The notes under the pieces are model-generated. The model saw only the letters and a program-made list of their open reading frames with translations. It did no database searches and was not told where the DNA came from. A DNA stretch of 64,000 bases, from the NCBI RefSeq assembly GCF_025766255.1, contig NW_026516723.1, positions 186,001-250,000 on the forward strand, read 5' to 3'. Each line of letters begins with the position of its first letter. The stretch's first letter is position 1. The position numbers and the translations under genes are program-made. This DNA is from Zychaea mexicana. Lineage: Eukaryota; Mucoromycota; Mucoromycetes; Mucorales; Lichtheimiaceae. Positions 24,501 to 36,979 of this stretch are shown here, one piece after another.

Positions 24501-27500
24501 TGAGGATGCTGCGATATTTGAACATGGCGACTTTCGATCCGACACACAACTGGATGTCTCGTTTATCGTTGCGAGACTGCGTGAACTACCGCCGGCAAGT
24601 CAAGCACTTTTAAAATGGGCCTCTTTCGTTGGCGATACGTTCTCGTGGACGACAGTCAAGAGTTTGATGCTCGATGCTAGCAAAAAGAAAAACGATGATC
24701 ATCCCTCTTCTGATTCACAAGCAATGGCAACAGACGACGGATCTATTTTCTCGGATTTAAACAGTAGCTGCGGAAGCGGTAGCTGCGGTGGTAGCAGTAT
24801 TGACAGCCCAACGGGTGACCCTAAATCCACATCATATCAATCATCTTATCTATCGTCACCTGTGACACCATCTGATTACTATCATCGTCGCAAGAACGAG
24901 AGCAGCAAGTCTTCTGTTTATTCTGGAAGCAACGATCCCATCAGTGGATTGCAAACAGTATTACAAGAAGGCTACATTATGCCGGTTACCGTGGACGAAT
25001 TCAAGTGGAGTCACGATCGCATATCGCAGGCGGCTGCCGAGCTGGCAAATCCAAACACACGCAACAAGATACATCTGACTATCGCACAGCACATGATGAA
25101 AGGTAAACTTTGTCTCCTTGACAATTTCTTCATATGTGTGACAGGTTTGTTGATTCTGTGTTCTATAAATACATGATAGAGTCCAATGTTGATGCATTTC
25201 TGGTTGCCGACCATTTGCTAAAATGTCAGGACCTGATCATGGCGCTTGACGACAGACAACCGTATCGCAAAATACTGATTCTCGCTGGCGATCGGGGTCG
25301 CTCCTCTGGTGCGCTCAGTATGGCATATGCGTACTACACGTATGCAATACGTCTGGCTAAACCAGAGTTAGAATGGACGGATGAGGAGTACAAAACAAGT
25401 TTGCAACTTTACTGTAACGCTGCCAGCTTAAGTTGGGCGGAGGGCGACCTTGCAACGACCGAGAAGTCACTTAAAATTATATTCGAAAACGCGCGATCTC
25501 CTCTTGACCGGCTCCCTGCCTATCGTGTACAATCACGACACTACATGAGCGCTCAGATCCACAGTAAAGCACGACTGGCTCTTTTACAAGCAATGGATGA
25601 GCTAGGCAACGAAGTATCAAAAATTGACGATTCCGAAGAAGGACTACAGCGTATATTTGCCCAGACTCAGCAATTGATTGAAGAGTACGGCCATGACAAA
25701 ATCCTCAGCCTATCGACATGTGACGATACTGTATTAAAAGCGATGATGGATGTCATGAACGAATAGTATGTATACATTGCTTCATAAAAACTAAGCTACT
25801 GCTTCTATGTTTATACCGTTCCATCACTGATGTACTTATTAATCTATACTCTGTATGTAGTATTGCTGTGAGCTATTTCAGTGGACAAAAAGGTGAAATG
25901 TTATACTGGTCGTGTCGTCTCGTTATTTTGACCATTACCCATGGCCCGACTAGCGTATCTGGCAGTTCATTCGTCTGTGCTGGACTTGGCTTTGCGACTC
26001 TTTACAAGAAATATGAATTTTCAGAAGTAACTCACTTCCTACATTGCACAATAGACCAACTTTAAGCAGCAATCATCGGTTAATGTATTATTCATCCCTA
26101 GACAATAAGCACGATTGGTATCGCTTTGGCAGAAAAGTACGGAAGCAATCAAGACAAAGGCCGTGCTCACACTCTCTATATGGCGTTTGTGCGTCAATGG
26201 AGCCATCATCTCCACGACAACCTGACAAAGCATGTTCGACCTGCTTTACAATATGCAAAGTCTGCTGGTGATCAAATCTATGCCACAGGTTGCCAGGCAC
26301 ACATTGCCATTACCATGTTCTACTGTGGGCACCATGTTGCCGATACTTTGCGTGAAAGCGAGGAGATATTCGAAGATATACATTCTTGGTCGCAGACAAG
26401 CGACATGAACAGCTTTGTCATGTGTATCGTACGAGCGTGCAAGGCGCTTCAAGGCCATACCTATGTTGACACACCCAATGTATTTGACGGTGATGACGGA
26501 TTCAGCGACGAGCACTTTATACTGGAAACTTCCAAACATAGCGATTATCCTGCAGTAGCACTAAACTGGTACGAATCTTACAAAATGATCCCCTTGACAA
26601 TTTATGGCCATTATGATGCTGCTGTCGAAACTGGCCATCGGTGCTTCGAGACGATGAATGCGCATCCAAATCATCGCCACATCGGACTGAATTTGGGATA
26701 CTATTCACTTGCATTGATTGAAAAGGCGAGAAACGATCCAGAAAATCGGCAGAAATATGTAGACCAGGTCAACGTGAACCAGGATTTGCTTCATGAATGG
26801 GCTGTACATAGCCGCATCAATTATGCCATGTACTGGACGCTTGTCGAAGCAGAGCTAGCCTCGCTTGGTGAAGCGACGGATATCTTGAAAGCTGCTCGGC
26901 TCTACGAAGAAGCGATCAGCCAAGCACGAGAAGGGTTATGGTACTTGGAGCTATGTATTATTCATGAATACACGGGCGCGTTCTATCATCGAATTGGCTT
27001 TGATAACGTTGCATACGGCTTCATCAAAAAGGTGTTTTTTTTTTGTAATATTTACAGATCCCAAAAAGCTGTTTCCTTCAGCATCTTGGAAACTGATTAG
27101 CATTCAATTGTAGGCTACAAGAATGTACATGTCCCATGGCTCTTACGGAAAAGTACGCCATTTAAATAATAAGTTTGCCGATTTGATCAGCTCTCTCGGT
27201 GATGAACGAGTGGAACGACACGAAAAGGGAATACAGACTGATCCCATGCCTTTCCATGGTCAGCCTGCCTGGAGCACGTCCGCATCTTCACATGAAAACA
27301 TTGATAACAACAACAACAATGTCCCAGCAACCATTGAGCCTTACAATAGCGAGTCTATACCGCCAGTAACAACTGAAGAGAGTTTAATGACTTTGGATAT
27401 AGTAAGTACCCTAACAGATTTATACAGCATCTATAAGCGCCTAAATTACTTGAAAGCATACTCACCACACTGCCATCTAAAATAACCATATAGCTGGATA

Positions 27501-30489
27501 TGGCATCCATATTGAAGTCGTCTAATTTATTAAGCTCCGAGGTGAAGTTTGATAAACTCTTGACCTCCATGCTGAATATAATTCTGGATAACTCGGGAGC
27601 AAATTGTGTGGCGATTATTATCAAGGATGACAAGTTCGGTGTATGCGCGTATGGAGAAGAAGGTTCCACAACAACGTACGATCCGCCTCTGCCGCTTTCG
27701 GAAAAAGACAAACTTGTGTCGAGTCGTATTGTACATCACACAATCAACACGGGCGAAAGCATCTTTATTTATGATGTAGAAGAAGACTCTCGATTTGCGG
27801 TCGGGCCATGGTTTGAAGAGACTGGACGGAAGTCGGTAATCTGTATGCCGATCGTTCACAAGTGTACGATCGTTGGCTGCCTGCTTATTGAAGGTACGAT
27901 TGGCGTGTTTACCCAGAGACACGTTACCGTGCTAAGTCTCCTGTGTCAGCAAATGGGTATCTCTATCACCAATGCCTTCCTCTTCAAATCCGTGCAGCGT
28001 GTGACCATGTCGAATATGAGGTAAGTGTCGCCTTGTTGATTGCCTTATTCACAAACTCGGATATAAACAAACAGAGTGCTTAACATTTTCTGACTATGTG
28101 CTTTGATAGAATGATTGAAATGCAAAAGCAAGCGCTTGAAGATGCACGAAAAAGTAAAGAAGCAGCAGACCGGGCTACACGTTTACGAGAAATCTTCTTG
28201 GCCAATATGAGCCATGAGATTCGTACACCTTTTGCTGGCTTTTATGGCATGATTTCATTACTAGCCGATACGAAGTACGTGGAGAATACTCACGATTGAG
28301 AGTTATTCTTCAAAACAGAAAGCTGATCAGTGATGTATTTATGTACAAAATTAGACTCGATGCAGAGCAACGCGACCTTGTACGGACAGCCAAAGAATCA
28401 TGTGAAATGCTGCTGCAACTAATTGACGACTTGTTGAATTTTTCGAAATTACAAGCTGGAAAAGTGACACTGGATTTAGCACCTGTCGTGGTAGAAGAGC
28501 TTGTAGCGGATGTTATCGAGATGCTCATTGCCATGGCAATACAGAAGCGTATCAATATAACGTACACAATCGCAGATGACGTGCCTGCTGTCGTAATAGC
28601 GGATGGTAATCGTCTGAGACAGTAAGTACGTGGGGTTTAACCACCCCCTTTCTGTCATCGATCTGGAGCGATAACAGCTAATGTCAATCATTAGAGTCAT
28701 TATAAACCTGCTTGGCAATGCAATCAAGTTCACGCATGAAGGCGAAATCATGATTCGCTGCTCTCTGAGACCAGGAGGCATATCAGCAGACAACAAAGTG
28801 CCGCTATTGTTCGAGGTAATTGATTCAGGCATCGGTATCAGCAAAGAACAGAGAAAAGCACTCTTTGTTCCCTTTTCCCAGGTCGATGGAAGTACTACGT
28901 AGGTTATACATATCGTGATGAGATGTACAAGGGTTTATCTTAGGCTCATGAATTCTTTTTAGACGTAAATATGGCGGTACTGGTCTTGGCTTGTCGATCT
29001 GCTTGCAGCTCGTTACTTTAATGTCTGGTAAAATCGATGTATCCAGCGAACCATCCAAAGGGTCACGGTTCTTTTTCACAGTATCTGCAATTCAGACGCA
29101 AGAGCAGGCAGTGAGAAAGACGGAGATTCTACATCATCATTTTGGTAGCTTAAAGGGCACACGAGTGCTTGTGGCTGACAAGCACGAGTCAACAGTTACA
29201 ATGGTGCAAAAGTTGCTGCCAGGCATCATCGTTGATGGTGTTTGCTCGGTCGATGACCTTCATTCACATCAAGCAGCAGACTATCCAATCATTATTGTCG
29301 GTTTGTTTTTGACCCACGATCCCAAATTTAAACTATGGGCTACCAGACTTAAAAAATTCCTGGAGCGTGCAAAATGCATCATTGTCATGCATTATCCTAC
29401 AGGTGCGCTTAGTGATATGCTGATGAGCAATGCAAACGGCAGAAAGCTTTTAGCTGTATCTTCGTCCACACCTTACGATGAAGAGGGAATCATGAAGCAG
29501 CAGCAACAGTTGCAGGATCCGGCTACAGACTATGAAGCCGTTTCGACGATATTGCACGCAACCGGCATTGGTCGGGATCACAATAAAGATCATCAAGCCG
29601 TCGTACGTATGCCAGTACCGATCCGCCGTAAGAAGCTGGTGAAAGTTATGACAGAGATGCTGGTACAACAACGCGAGCAAGACGGGCGGCATAAAATCCA
29701 AGACACAACGTCATCGTCAATAGCAACGCAAAGGAAGAGTTCGGCTAGCCAAGCACGTCCCCCGATGGCTACGCAGATCAGCTCTGAAAGCCAGCGACTC
29801 ATAGATTCCCTGACGCCAGAGGAGCTTGCACTTTTCAAAACTCAAAACATTCTGGCTGCTGAAGGTAGTCATAAGGAAGCATATAATTTGTGGTCTTCGC
29901 TATACTGACTTCTATTAAATTATATGCAATGCATAGATAATCCCGTTGCACGGAAGCTACTCCACAAGCAGCTTAGCCGTTTGGGATTTAATGTCGTATG
30001 TGCTGTAGATGGGCTGGAGGCAGTCGAAGCCTGGAAAAAGCACCCACCTGGCTATTTCACACTCTCGATACTGGATCATCATATGCCACAGGTTTGAATA
30101 CGCTCTCTTTTCCCATGTTTAAAATGTGATATAAAACATTTTAACAGTGTCGGCTAATGAATTTTGATCGTATAATTACATAACAGTGCGATGGTGTAGA
30201 AGCGACCAAAAGAATACGCAAGGCCGAAAAGGAACGAAAGCTTGACATACGGCTCCCTATTGTTACGCTGACGGCCGATATCCAGGAATCTGCCAGAGAG
30301 CTCTGTATGAATGCTGGGTTCGATGAGTAAGTGATAACAACAATCATTTAGTTTCATTGTGTGCGGACGTTACTGATAATAACAAAAACGTTAAATAATA
30401 GATATCTTACAAAGCCAATGAGCCATGTAGTTCTTGTAGCCACGTTGAGGCGGTTCTGCTGCAATGAGCTACATAAGGAAGCGCTATAA
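21538..30489 (+). CDS. Giant hybrid histidine kinase: pseudokinase, AAA-type ATPase, GAF, HisKA, HATPase, receiver (21 exons, ~2451 aa)
   Basis: Stress or redox sensor of the fungal class with an N-terminal kinase-like domain (Mak2/Mak3 and Chk1 architecture). Exons: 21538-21689, 21759-21789, 21899-21983, 22079-22857, 22918-23019, 23096-23544, 23610-23955, 24029-24053, 24134-25102, 25180-25765, 25861-26026, 26102-27031, 27114-27401, 27494-28020, 28110-28274, 28355-28621, 28695-28898, 28963-29864, 29937-30091, 30187-30326, 30402-30489; all joins keep frame. Visible motifs: beta-3 lysine in VVAK (61); HGE at about 214-216 where HRD is expected; SFG at about 236-238 instead of DFG; Walker A GPGGIGKST (about 511-519) and Walker-B-like LFLDDLHQAD; GAF at about 1650-1800; H-box MSHEIRTPF with His1847; N-box INLLGNAIKFT; G-boxes DSGIGI and GGTGLGLSI; receiver Asp2325, phospho-acceptor Asp2371 and Lys2427. 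A second, degenerate receiver-like segment lies at about 2070-2240. The signal sensed is unknown. Confidence 0.92.
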
Positions 30490-30623
30490 CGACCTATTTT
30501 ACCCACTTATAATTTGCTGTTCTATTTATTAAAATGAACATTTGTTCTCCGTCCAAAGTCTCCTTGTTGTTTCTCGTAAACACTCGACCTTCATTGACAG
30601 ATCAGCACAACATATTTCACACC

Positions 30624-32727
30624 ATGCCAAGCAGAAAAAAGCAAAAAACGACACCTTTGACACCCAACAAAGTCAAAAATACCAGCCATCAAGAAACTAG
30701 CAATGATTATGCTAAAGTCATCAGCGAAGCTTCGAGTGCGATCAACCGATTGTTTGAATTAGATTACGTGGAATTACTAGACAAACGTGCCAATGCCAGA
30801 GCCATGACAAGCCAATTTGCCTTGGCCATAAAGGATGCGCTTCATATAATAAAATACGCTTCCCGGTCATCACGAGGCTACATTCGAGCAGGCGAAACGT
30901 ATGCGATGCAAGGCAAACAAGCGGAGGCAGCCGACATTTATTCAAAGGGTCTGGCCAAGGTCAGCAAGAAGGATCCAAACTACGCCAAAATGGTACAAGG
31001 CGAAGAAACGGCCCGATTACGCCATGAACAGTGTATCGACATGATTGCACGTATGCCTCTGGAGATAGCATTCAATATATTCGAACGATTGCCAATAATG
31101 AGCAAAGGCGCGTGTCTTTGTGTATCGAAAGTCTGGCGCGATCGGTTGATAAAATGTAGAGCAGCGTGGAATTTTTTGACAGCATCAGGTGGGCATGAAG
31201 ACATGGCCGTTTGTCACTCAGTAGCATCGATCGGCAAACACGTCAAGTCACTCACCCTCGCATGCAAAAACAAAGCGTTACGTTCTCTATACTTAAATCA
31301 CATGAAAATGGGACACTTTAGCCAGATATCACATCTCACTTTAACCAGTTGAGTGCCCTCCTCAGCTTTACTCTTTTTCCGCACAACGTCTACATATCGA
31401 ATTAACACACCGAAATCAAATTGTAATATCAGAGGAAATGACGTACACTGTCAATCGTGAACTCACAGGCATTGCTCTATGGCAAATGCGCAGCACATTA
31501 ACACGACTCGACGTGGATTATTCCGACTGCCAAATCGTCCTCTCGTTATCAGCCATTCTGGTGTCCGCTCCAAACTTGATCTGGTTATACTACAAGATGA
31601 ATGCACCGTTTCGCAAAGCTGTCGGTGATACGACGGCACTGATCGACCCGCATCCTCTCAAACAACTGCGTCTCGAGACCCAAATCACGCGTGGTGAAGA
31701 AATTGCAGCAGCTCTCACCAATTGTCCCCAGCTACGATCATTGACACTATTAAATTGCGAGCCGGCGGTTCTGGACACTGTTGTTACCTGCTGTCCACAG
31801 ATCGAGTATTTTGGATACAACACAGATGTGCACTATACACAGTTGTCACAGAAAGATGCTGAGCGGCCAGACTCCACTGGGTTGCGCTTGCTTGAAATTG
31901 GTACAGCCGTCCACGTCGCACAAGTTTTGCCGTTCTTTACCAGACATAGCGAAACGTTACGGTCCGCGTACTTACGCCTCAACGATCTGACGGAGGAAGA
32001 ACTCACGTTGTTGGACTCCTGGACGCAACCCACTATGAAAGCACTAAGCATGATTTATTGTCACTTTGGTGAAGGAACCGAAACTGTCATTGCCAGACTG
32101 CTCCGCAACTGTCCAGAACTACAGAATGCCTATTTCGACTATCTTGAAGACATAGATGTTATAACGCGCGAGCTGGCAATGGCGGACAACCTCAAGAAAC
32201 TATACTTTGGAAATGTAGACCGTCCGATGGAGAACGAACTTCAGTATCTTTTTGACAAGCACGTCCTCCTCGGCGCCGAATCGAAATTGACACACTTACG
32301 GTTTTTCAACACCACTACTTTGTCGGATGCCGTCATTAATGGATTACGGTGCTTCCAAAAACTTAATACGCTGGAATTGCGTCAGTGTTATGACGTGTCA
32401 GATAAGGCTTTGGCAACTGCATTATTGGAACTCACGTCGTTGAAGGAAGTCAAGTTTCACCGGGTAGCTGCAGTTAACGATCAAGTAATTTTATCCTTGG
32501 GCTCTGTCGAGACGGTGCGGCTATTATCTTTGACTAGCATTAGCGACGATGCTCTCCGAAAATTAATTGATGATTCGAAACACTTGCAAGTCCTTGAGGT
32601 GCGCAATTGCCACAGTACTAAAGACACACTGAAGCTTGCCTGTGACAAAGGTATCGAGGTCGTTGGTCTAACAGATAATTTAAATTCAAAAAGAAACCTA
32701 ATGACCACGTTGTTCCCACAGTCATAA
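30624..32727 (+). CDS. TPR, F-box and leucine-rich-repeat protein (2 exons, ~672 aa)
   Basis: Likely SCF ubiquitin-ligase substrate receptor. Exons 30624-31347 and 31433-32727. After a basic, Lys-rich N-terminus (MPSRKKQKTT, possible nuclear signal) comes a TPR-like helical region at about residues 25-130 (YIRAGETYAMQGKQAEAADIYSKGL). The F-box is at about 145-190 (MPLEIAFNIFERLPIMSK then CLCVSKVWRDRL). The rest is irregular leucine-rich repeats (LRSLTLLNCEPAVLD, LNTLELRQCYDVSDKALA) to the stop. The arrangement resembles yeast Dia2/Pof3-type TPR-F-box-LRR proteins; that equivalence is inference. An upstream in-frame ATG at 30534 exists, but 30624 has a better context and the 30534 start would lie only 44 bases past the histidine-kinase stop. 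Confidence 0.8.
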
Positions 32728-32909
32728 TCATCTTATTTGTATATAAAACAATATATTCTGTATATGTACGTAGTAGCATAATGTCGGGAGAGAATTATAA
32801 ATATACATTCGTTTCAGGGCAATCATACTATTGACGAGGTGACTAGTGGTAGTAAGGGTGATGGATGGGCGTCTGTAGATGATGGAAGATTAAGAATAGA
32901 TAGAAGGGT

Positions 32910-34779
32910 TTAAAGCATTTCTACAAAGTTGGCAGGGAACTAATAAAATGAAACGCGTGAGCATGACATGTGTGTCTGTCAAATTAAGATAAAAGCTTCT
33001 TTACTTACAATGCCTGTGCGTGAATTCAAAGTACCGGTCCACCTATGTTATAATTACTATGGTTAATATGTCATCCCAATTGCCCTCGTCTCATGAATTC
33101 ATAGTATTACCAATCATGTTGCGTGTCGGTCTTTTTCGTAACGGTGATGATATCTCCTTTGCGGAACGGCAGGTCACCATCCTGTTCACCAGCGAAATTG
33201 AACACGGCACGAGCACGTGCTTCATTCGAGTTGCGCGCCGGTGGTGTTGGGGTGTTGCCCAGTGAAGGCGAGTCAAAACCACGCGAGCTACCATAACCAC
33301 CCCCATAAGAGCCACCGCCACCGCCACCTCCATTGCTCTCATACAAGTTGCTACGACTGTAATTCGATGCTTGCTTGTCCACAAAAGTCTCGCCGTAAAC
33401 TGGTTCGTTGTTGTACATTGTATTTGACCGTCCCAATCCTCCTCCAGCTCCTCGGCCGCCACTGCCTTCACGTCCTCCGCCATAACCGTATCCACTGTCG
33501 TTGTTGAAATCATCTCGGCGGCTGTTGTTGTTTCCGCCATTCATGAAAGAGAAACGACCTGTGGTTGCACTTCGACTCAATCCGCTTCCATGACCGTCAC
33601 CGCCGCTATGGTAATTACCAGCAGAACTATGACTATGGAAACGTGTATCTAGGGCACGATACAATGCATCGGCTTGCGGAGGCGGAGGAATCGTACCGTT
33701 CAGCAAATCACGTGTTGATACTTTGCGCCCGTACATTTTTGCGTTTGCATCGAAACGTTCGATAATGACCGAACCCTCCAGGGACACCCCGGCAAAAAGA
33801 CCACGCGTTCTGCTATACGAATATACGGCTGAGACGCTCTTAAGTGAAGCGGCGCCTGATGCTTCGGCGTTTCGACCAATAGGTCCAGCGGCCACTAATG
33901 CGATATGTTGTCAGTTGATACTTAGTAACGACGTTGTTGATATGGCTTTGTGTGTGTTTTCATACAATACCTGAAACGTTGCCGCCCAAAGTAATGCTAC
34001 CATGATGCATGAACGTCTTAACGGCGGCGGCAGTGTTCAAAACCATGACAAAATCCGTTAACTCAGCACCTGATGAAGATGACAGATATCGGTCAGCATT
34101 GCTGTCCTGTTTCTCCGTTCCACTCTATCACAAATAATTCAAGAAAACACGTACCAACTTGACCTCCAAATCCCATACCGCCTGTCATGATAGCTGCAGG
34201 TGCAGACCATGCTAAATTGAATTCAATAGAAGGTTGCTGTCAGATAAGTCTCCCATCTGTAATTTCTTGCAGTGTCCCATATCTGGTGAATATAACTCAC
34301 ATCCGTCAGGAAGTCTATCAACAAATATCGACTATTAGTCACTTCAAAACAAAAGAAATAATGATGGGAATATCCTTCTTTTCGTTGCGTTACCTGGAAA
34401 TCACCAGACCCGAACCAGCTCTACCAGAGAAAAGAAAGCCTGCCTTGAGGACCGTAAAGACTGCGAGACCTTTGGCTTTTGCTAGAATTGAAGGTGGGAT
34501 AATTTTATCCAACCCCTGTCCCGGATCTAGGTTTGCGTTAGCTCTGACTCCCTTTCTTTTGTTGTCAAGTCCTTTGAACCTTACCAATGAACCCATTCAG
34601 AATGCGGGAAGCCTTGCGACATTCCGCTAAAGGTGGTACACTTTAGTGAGCTTATTGTTCCGCAACTTTTCCGTTTATCCCGGGGAAGGGGGAATAGTAC
34701 ACACACGCGTGTGTCGTATGCCAGTTCACTCCTTACATGCAAGACTCGAGGGTAATGGATTGTTAATTTGAAATGACAT
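32910..34779 (-). CDS. Ysc84/SH3YL1-family actin-patch protein with C-terminal SH3 domain (9 exons, ~411 aa)
   Basis: Lipid- and actin-binding SYLF (Ysc84) domain followed by SH3, acting at endocytic actin patches. Exons on the minus strand: 34737-34779, 34585-34626, 34394-34526, 34301-34314, 34155-34211, 33971-34069, 33111-33894, 33009-33042, 32910-32939. The spliced N-terminus reads MSFQINNPLPSSLASEC, the classic Ysc84 start. It continues through FIDPGQGLDKIIPPSIL, KAGFLFSGRAGSGLVISR, GGMGFGGQVGAELTDFVMV and VAAGPIGRNAEASGAA. A Gly/Ser/Asn-rich linker (about 230-340) leads to the SH3 domain (ARAVFNFAGEQDGDLPFRKG, HDWWTGTLNSRTGI, FPANFVEML). Exon 4 is only 14 bases. The gene converges with the F-box gene; the stops are about 180 bases apart. 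Confidence 0.9.
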
Positions 34780-35283
34780 TTAAGCTCGGTTTTCTAAGAA
34801 TAGCAGGAGAAGGGAAGAAGAAGAAGAAGAAAAAAAGAATCCAAGACCGAGGGAAAATATAATGCGCGGCTGCCGGATAAAGAAAAGCCAAGAGCTTTTT
34901 CCGGGTGCATTCGTTTTTTATTTCCACCATCGAATATTCTCCGCTTAGTCTCTGTATGCTTTGCGGATTCAAGCCGCACAGACCCGCTTTTTCTTTGTTG
35001 CTGGTCTTGGCTGACCACTTTATGCTATGGCTGCGCTGTTGACTCGGCAGCACCTACTAGGCGGTAGGTAAATTACTTTAGACACTTAAATGGTAAGGCC
35101 GCGCAAGTGCATTTCAACAAAAACATGCCAAGACAGAATTGTTTGCTTCTTTTCATTTACTATTTTCATGGCATTCAGGTACAACAAACACAATGGTCGC
35201 ACAGCTTTATTAGAGTTTGCTTGCTGTGGTAGACAGGCCAAACAAATGCTCGTTTCGTTGAACAAACTGCATTGCGCGCTAAA
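34780..35283. other. Spacer between Ysc84 start and SCP2 end
   Basis: Promoter of the Ysc84 gene and 3' region of the SCP2 gene. It contains a GAA-rich tract near 34814-34830. No additional gene is supported. Confidence 0.4.
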
Positions 35284-35956
35284 TTAAAACATAAGAGTCA
35301 GCTAATATACACGATGATGTGGGGGCGGCGGGAGATAGATACAGCGATGATGCGCTTGTTACCTCACGACCACCGGCCTTTTCAAACAACTTCTCGAGAC
35401 GCTGAGCCAGCACCAAGTCGCCACGCACTTTGATACGACGTGCCGTGTATGCCTTTACACCTGTTAAGCTACAAATGCATAGTCATAAATGCCGAGTCCT
35501 TCTTATATGTTGATAAGTGGCTTGCCTGCACTATTGGATAGCGTCCTTACCCTCCTGCAACAAAGTTCAGCACATCTCCATCTTCAACTTGCAGCTTGAC
35601 AACAGGCACTTTTTCCCCGCTAGCCTGTCGTGACGCTTGCTTCAGCTTTGTGATTACCGGCTTGATTCTATTTCCTATTTGTATTTGTATAGCATGTTGT
35701 TATTGATAATGGAAACAAACCTCTCTCTTTTTATAACACTGGCAATGTCCCTTTTACCTTGGAATAAAAGGTACCACGTTGCGGCAGGCTTTTTTCGTCT
35801 TGTCACGTTGAGGATATACAGTCCGTTCAGGTTTGGCCAAAGAGCAGGGTCGTCCGACAACTGACGTTCCAATTCTGGAAACATCAAGTCAGATATCAGT
35901 TGTCGTGGTGGACGAGGAGCCTTTTTCGGTGCTGCTGGGTCGAAAAATGAAGGCAT
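35284..35956 (-). CDS. Small SCP2-domain sterol/lipid carrier protein (4 exons, ~148 aa)
   Basis: Lipid-transfer protein of the sterol carrier protein 2 family. Exons on the minus strand: 35758-35956, 35551-35674, 35363-35468, 35284-35301 (last one tentative). The product starts MPSFFDPAAPKKAPRPPRQL. It contains VVKLQVEDGDVLNFVAGG, then GVKAYTARRIKVRGDLVLAQ and LEKLFEKAGGRE: the acidic D-G-D beta segment, the R-I-K-V-x-G-D repeat-like turn and the C-terminal helix of SCP2 folds. I assume a 61-base final intron giving the end LTLMF. Reading straight through the donor instead adds about 22 residues to a TAG near 35295. No PTS1 peroxisomal signal is visible with either end. Confidence 0.75.
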
Positions 35957-36979
35957 AATAAGTGTTCCCTGAAGAAGACAGAGGAAAAGAGAAGAAGTTC
36001 TTGCTTCTCAACCCACACAAAAAAAGGGGGTGATTTTTTCTTCTGCAAAGGACGATAAATTTATGCAGGTTTTCCCGTCCGATTCGCTGAGAAAGCCATG
36101 TGCTTTTGTAGGGGCAGGTGTGAGAACCTTACCCAACAAACAATGTACTTTAGCAAATATCCACCAGTGCCAGATAGATATCGGTCGACATAATTGACTT
36201 GTTGGCATAGTAGAGTCAACCATCCTCTTTACTCAATAAAAATTTGTTCTTGCCTCCTACATTGAGACCATGACATGATCCTCTACCACAGTGATTTACT
36301 TCTACCTCTTTTTATCACTATGATGCATTTTTGTAGCGAAAAGGAGTAGTTATGAATGATACTCGTAAATCAAAGAATATCGACAGAATAGCATCAAGTC
36401 CAATCACTTGAATCCTTAATTATTATCAGTAGGTTATAAGTCACAATGTTTTTAAGATGTTTAAGAGTAGATTTTTATGCCTCACAACCTTGTTGAATCC
36501 CAAGGATGCTACGCAAAAGTCCACAGTAATGATCATACGATTTTACCACAAAATAAACAAGTGTATTATATAACCTGTTTTATCTCTTTTTAGTCTACAG
36601 TATGGGTGCGAAAAATTGTCAAAGGCAAAACAAGCTACTGTGCTTCATTTGTGTGATTTAGCTCACGATTATCGTTTAGTTTATGTAACATGCCATGGTG
36701 ATAGGATCCGGCATCAGTTAGACTACAACTACACAAGCACTTGTTTGTCCACTTCCATGTGTATGACCTTATTATTGTCATGTGTTTTTCTTCTTTATAT
36801 CTGCGCAAAGCAACTCAACATATACGTTGCTCTGAAAATTTAGCGCTAACACTACTGCTTACACTTTTTTTTGAAAAATAAAATTTGTTAGTTTAAGAAG
36901 AAAAAGGGTAGCACTCTATGCATAAAATATCCATCTACATAAAGTGGGTAGCCAATCAGTCGCCAATAATTATAATATA
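35957..36979. other. Intergenic region upstream of the SCP2 gene
   Basis: About 1 kb, AT-rich. The reverse-strand sequence just right of 35956 is the SCP2 promoter; the far end abuts the end of the P450 relic. No gene, RNA or repeat is recognised. Confidence 0.4.
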
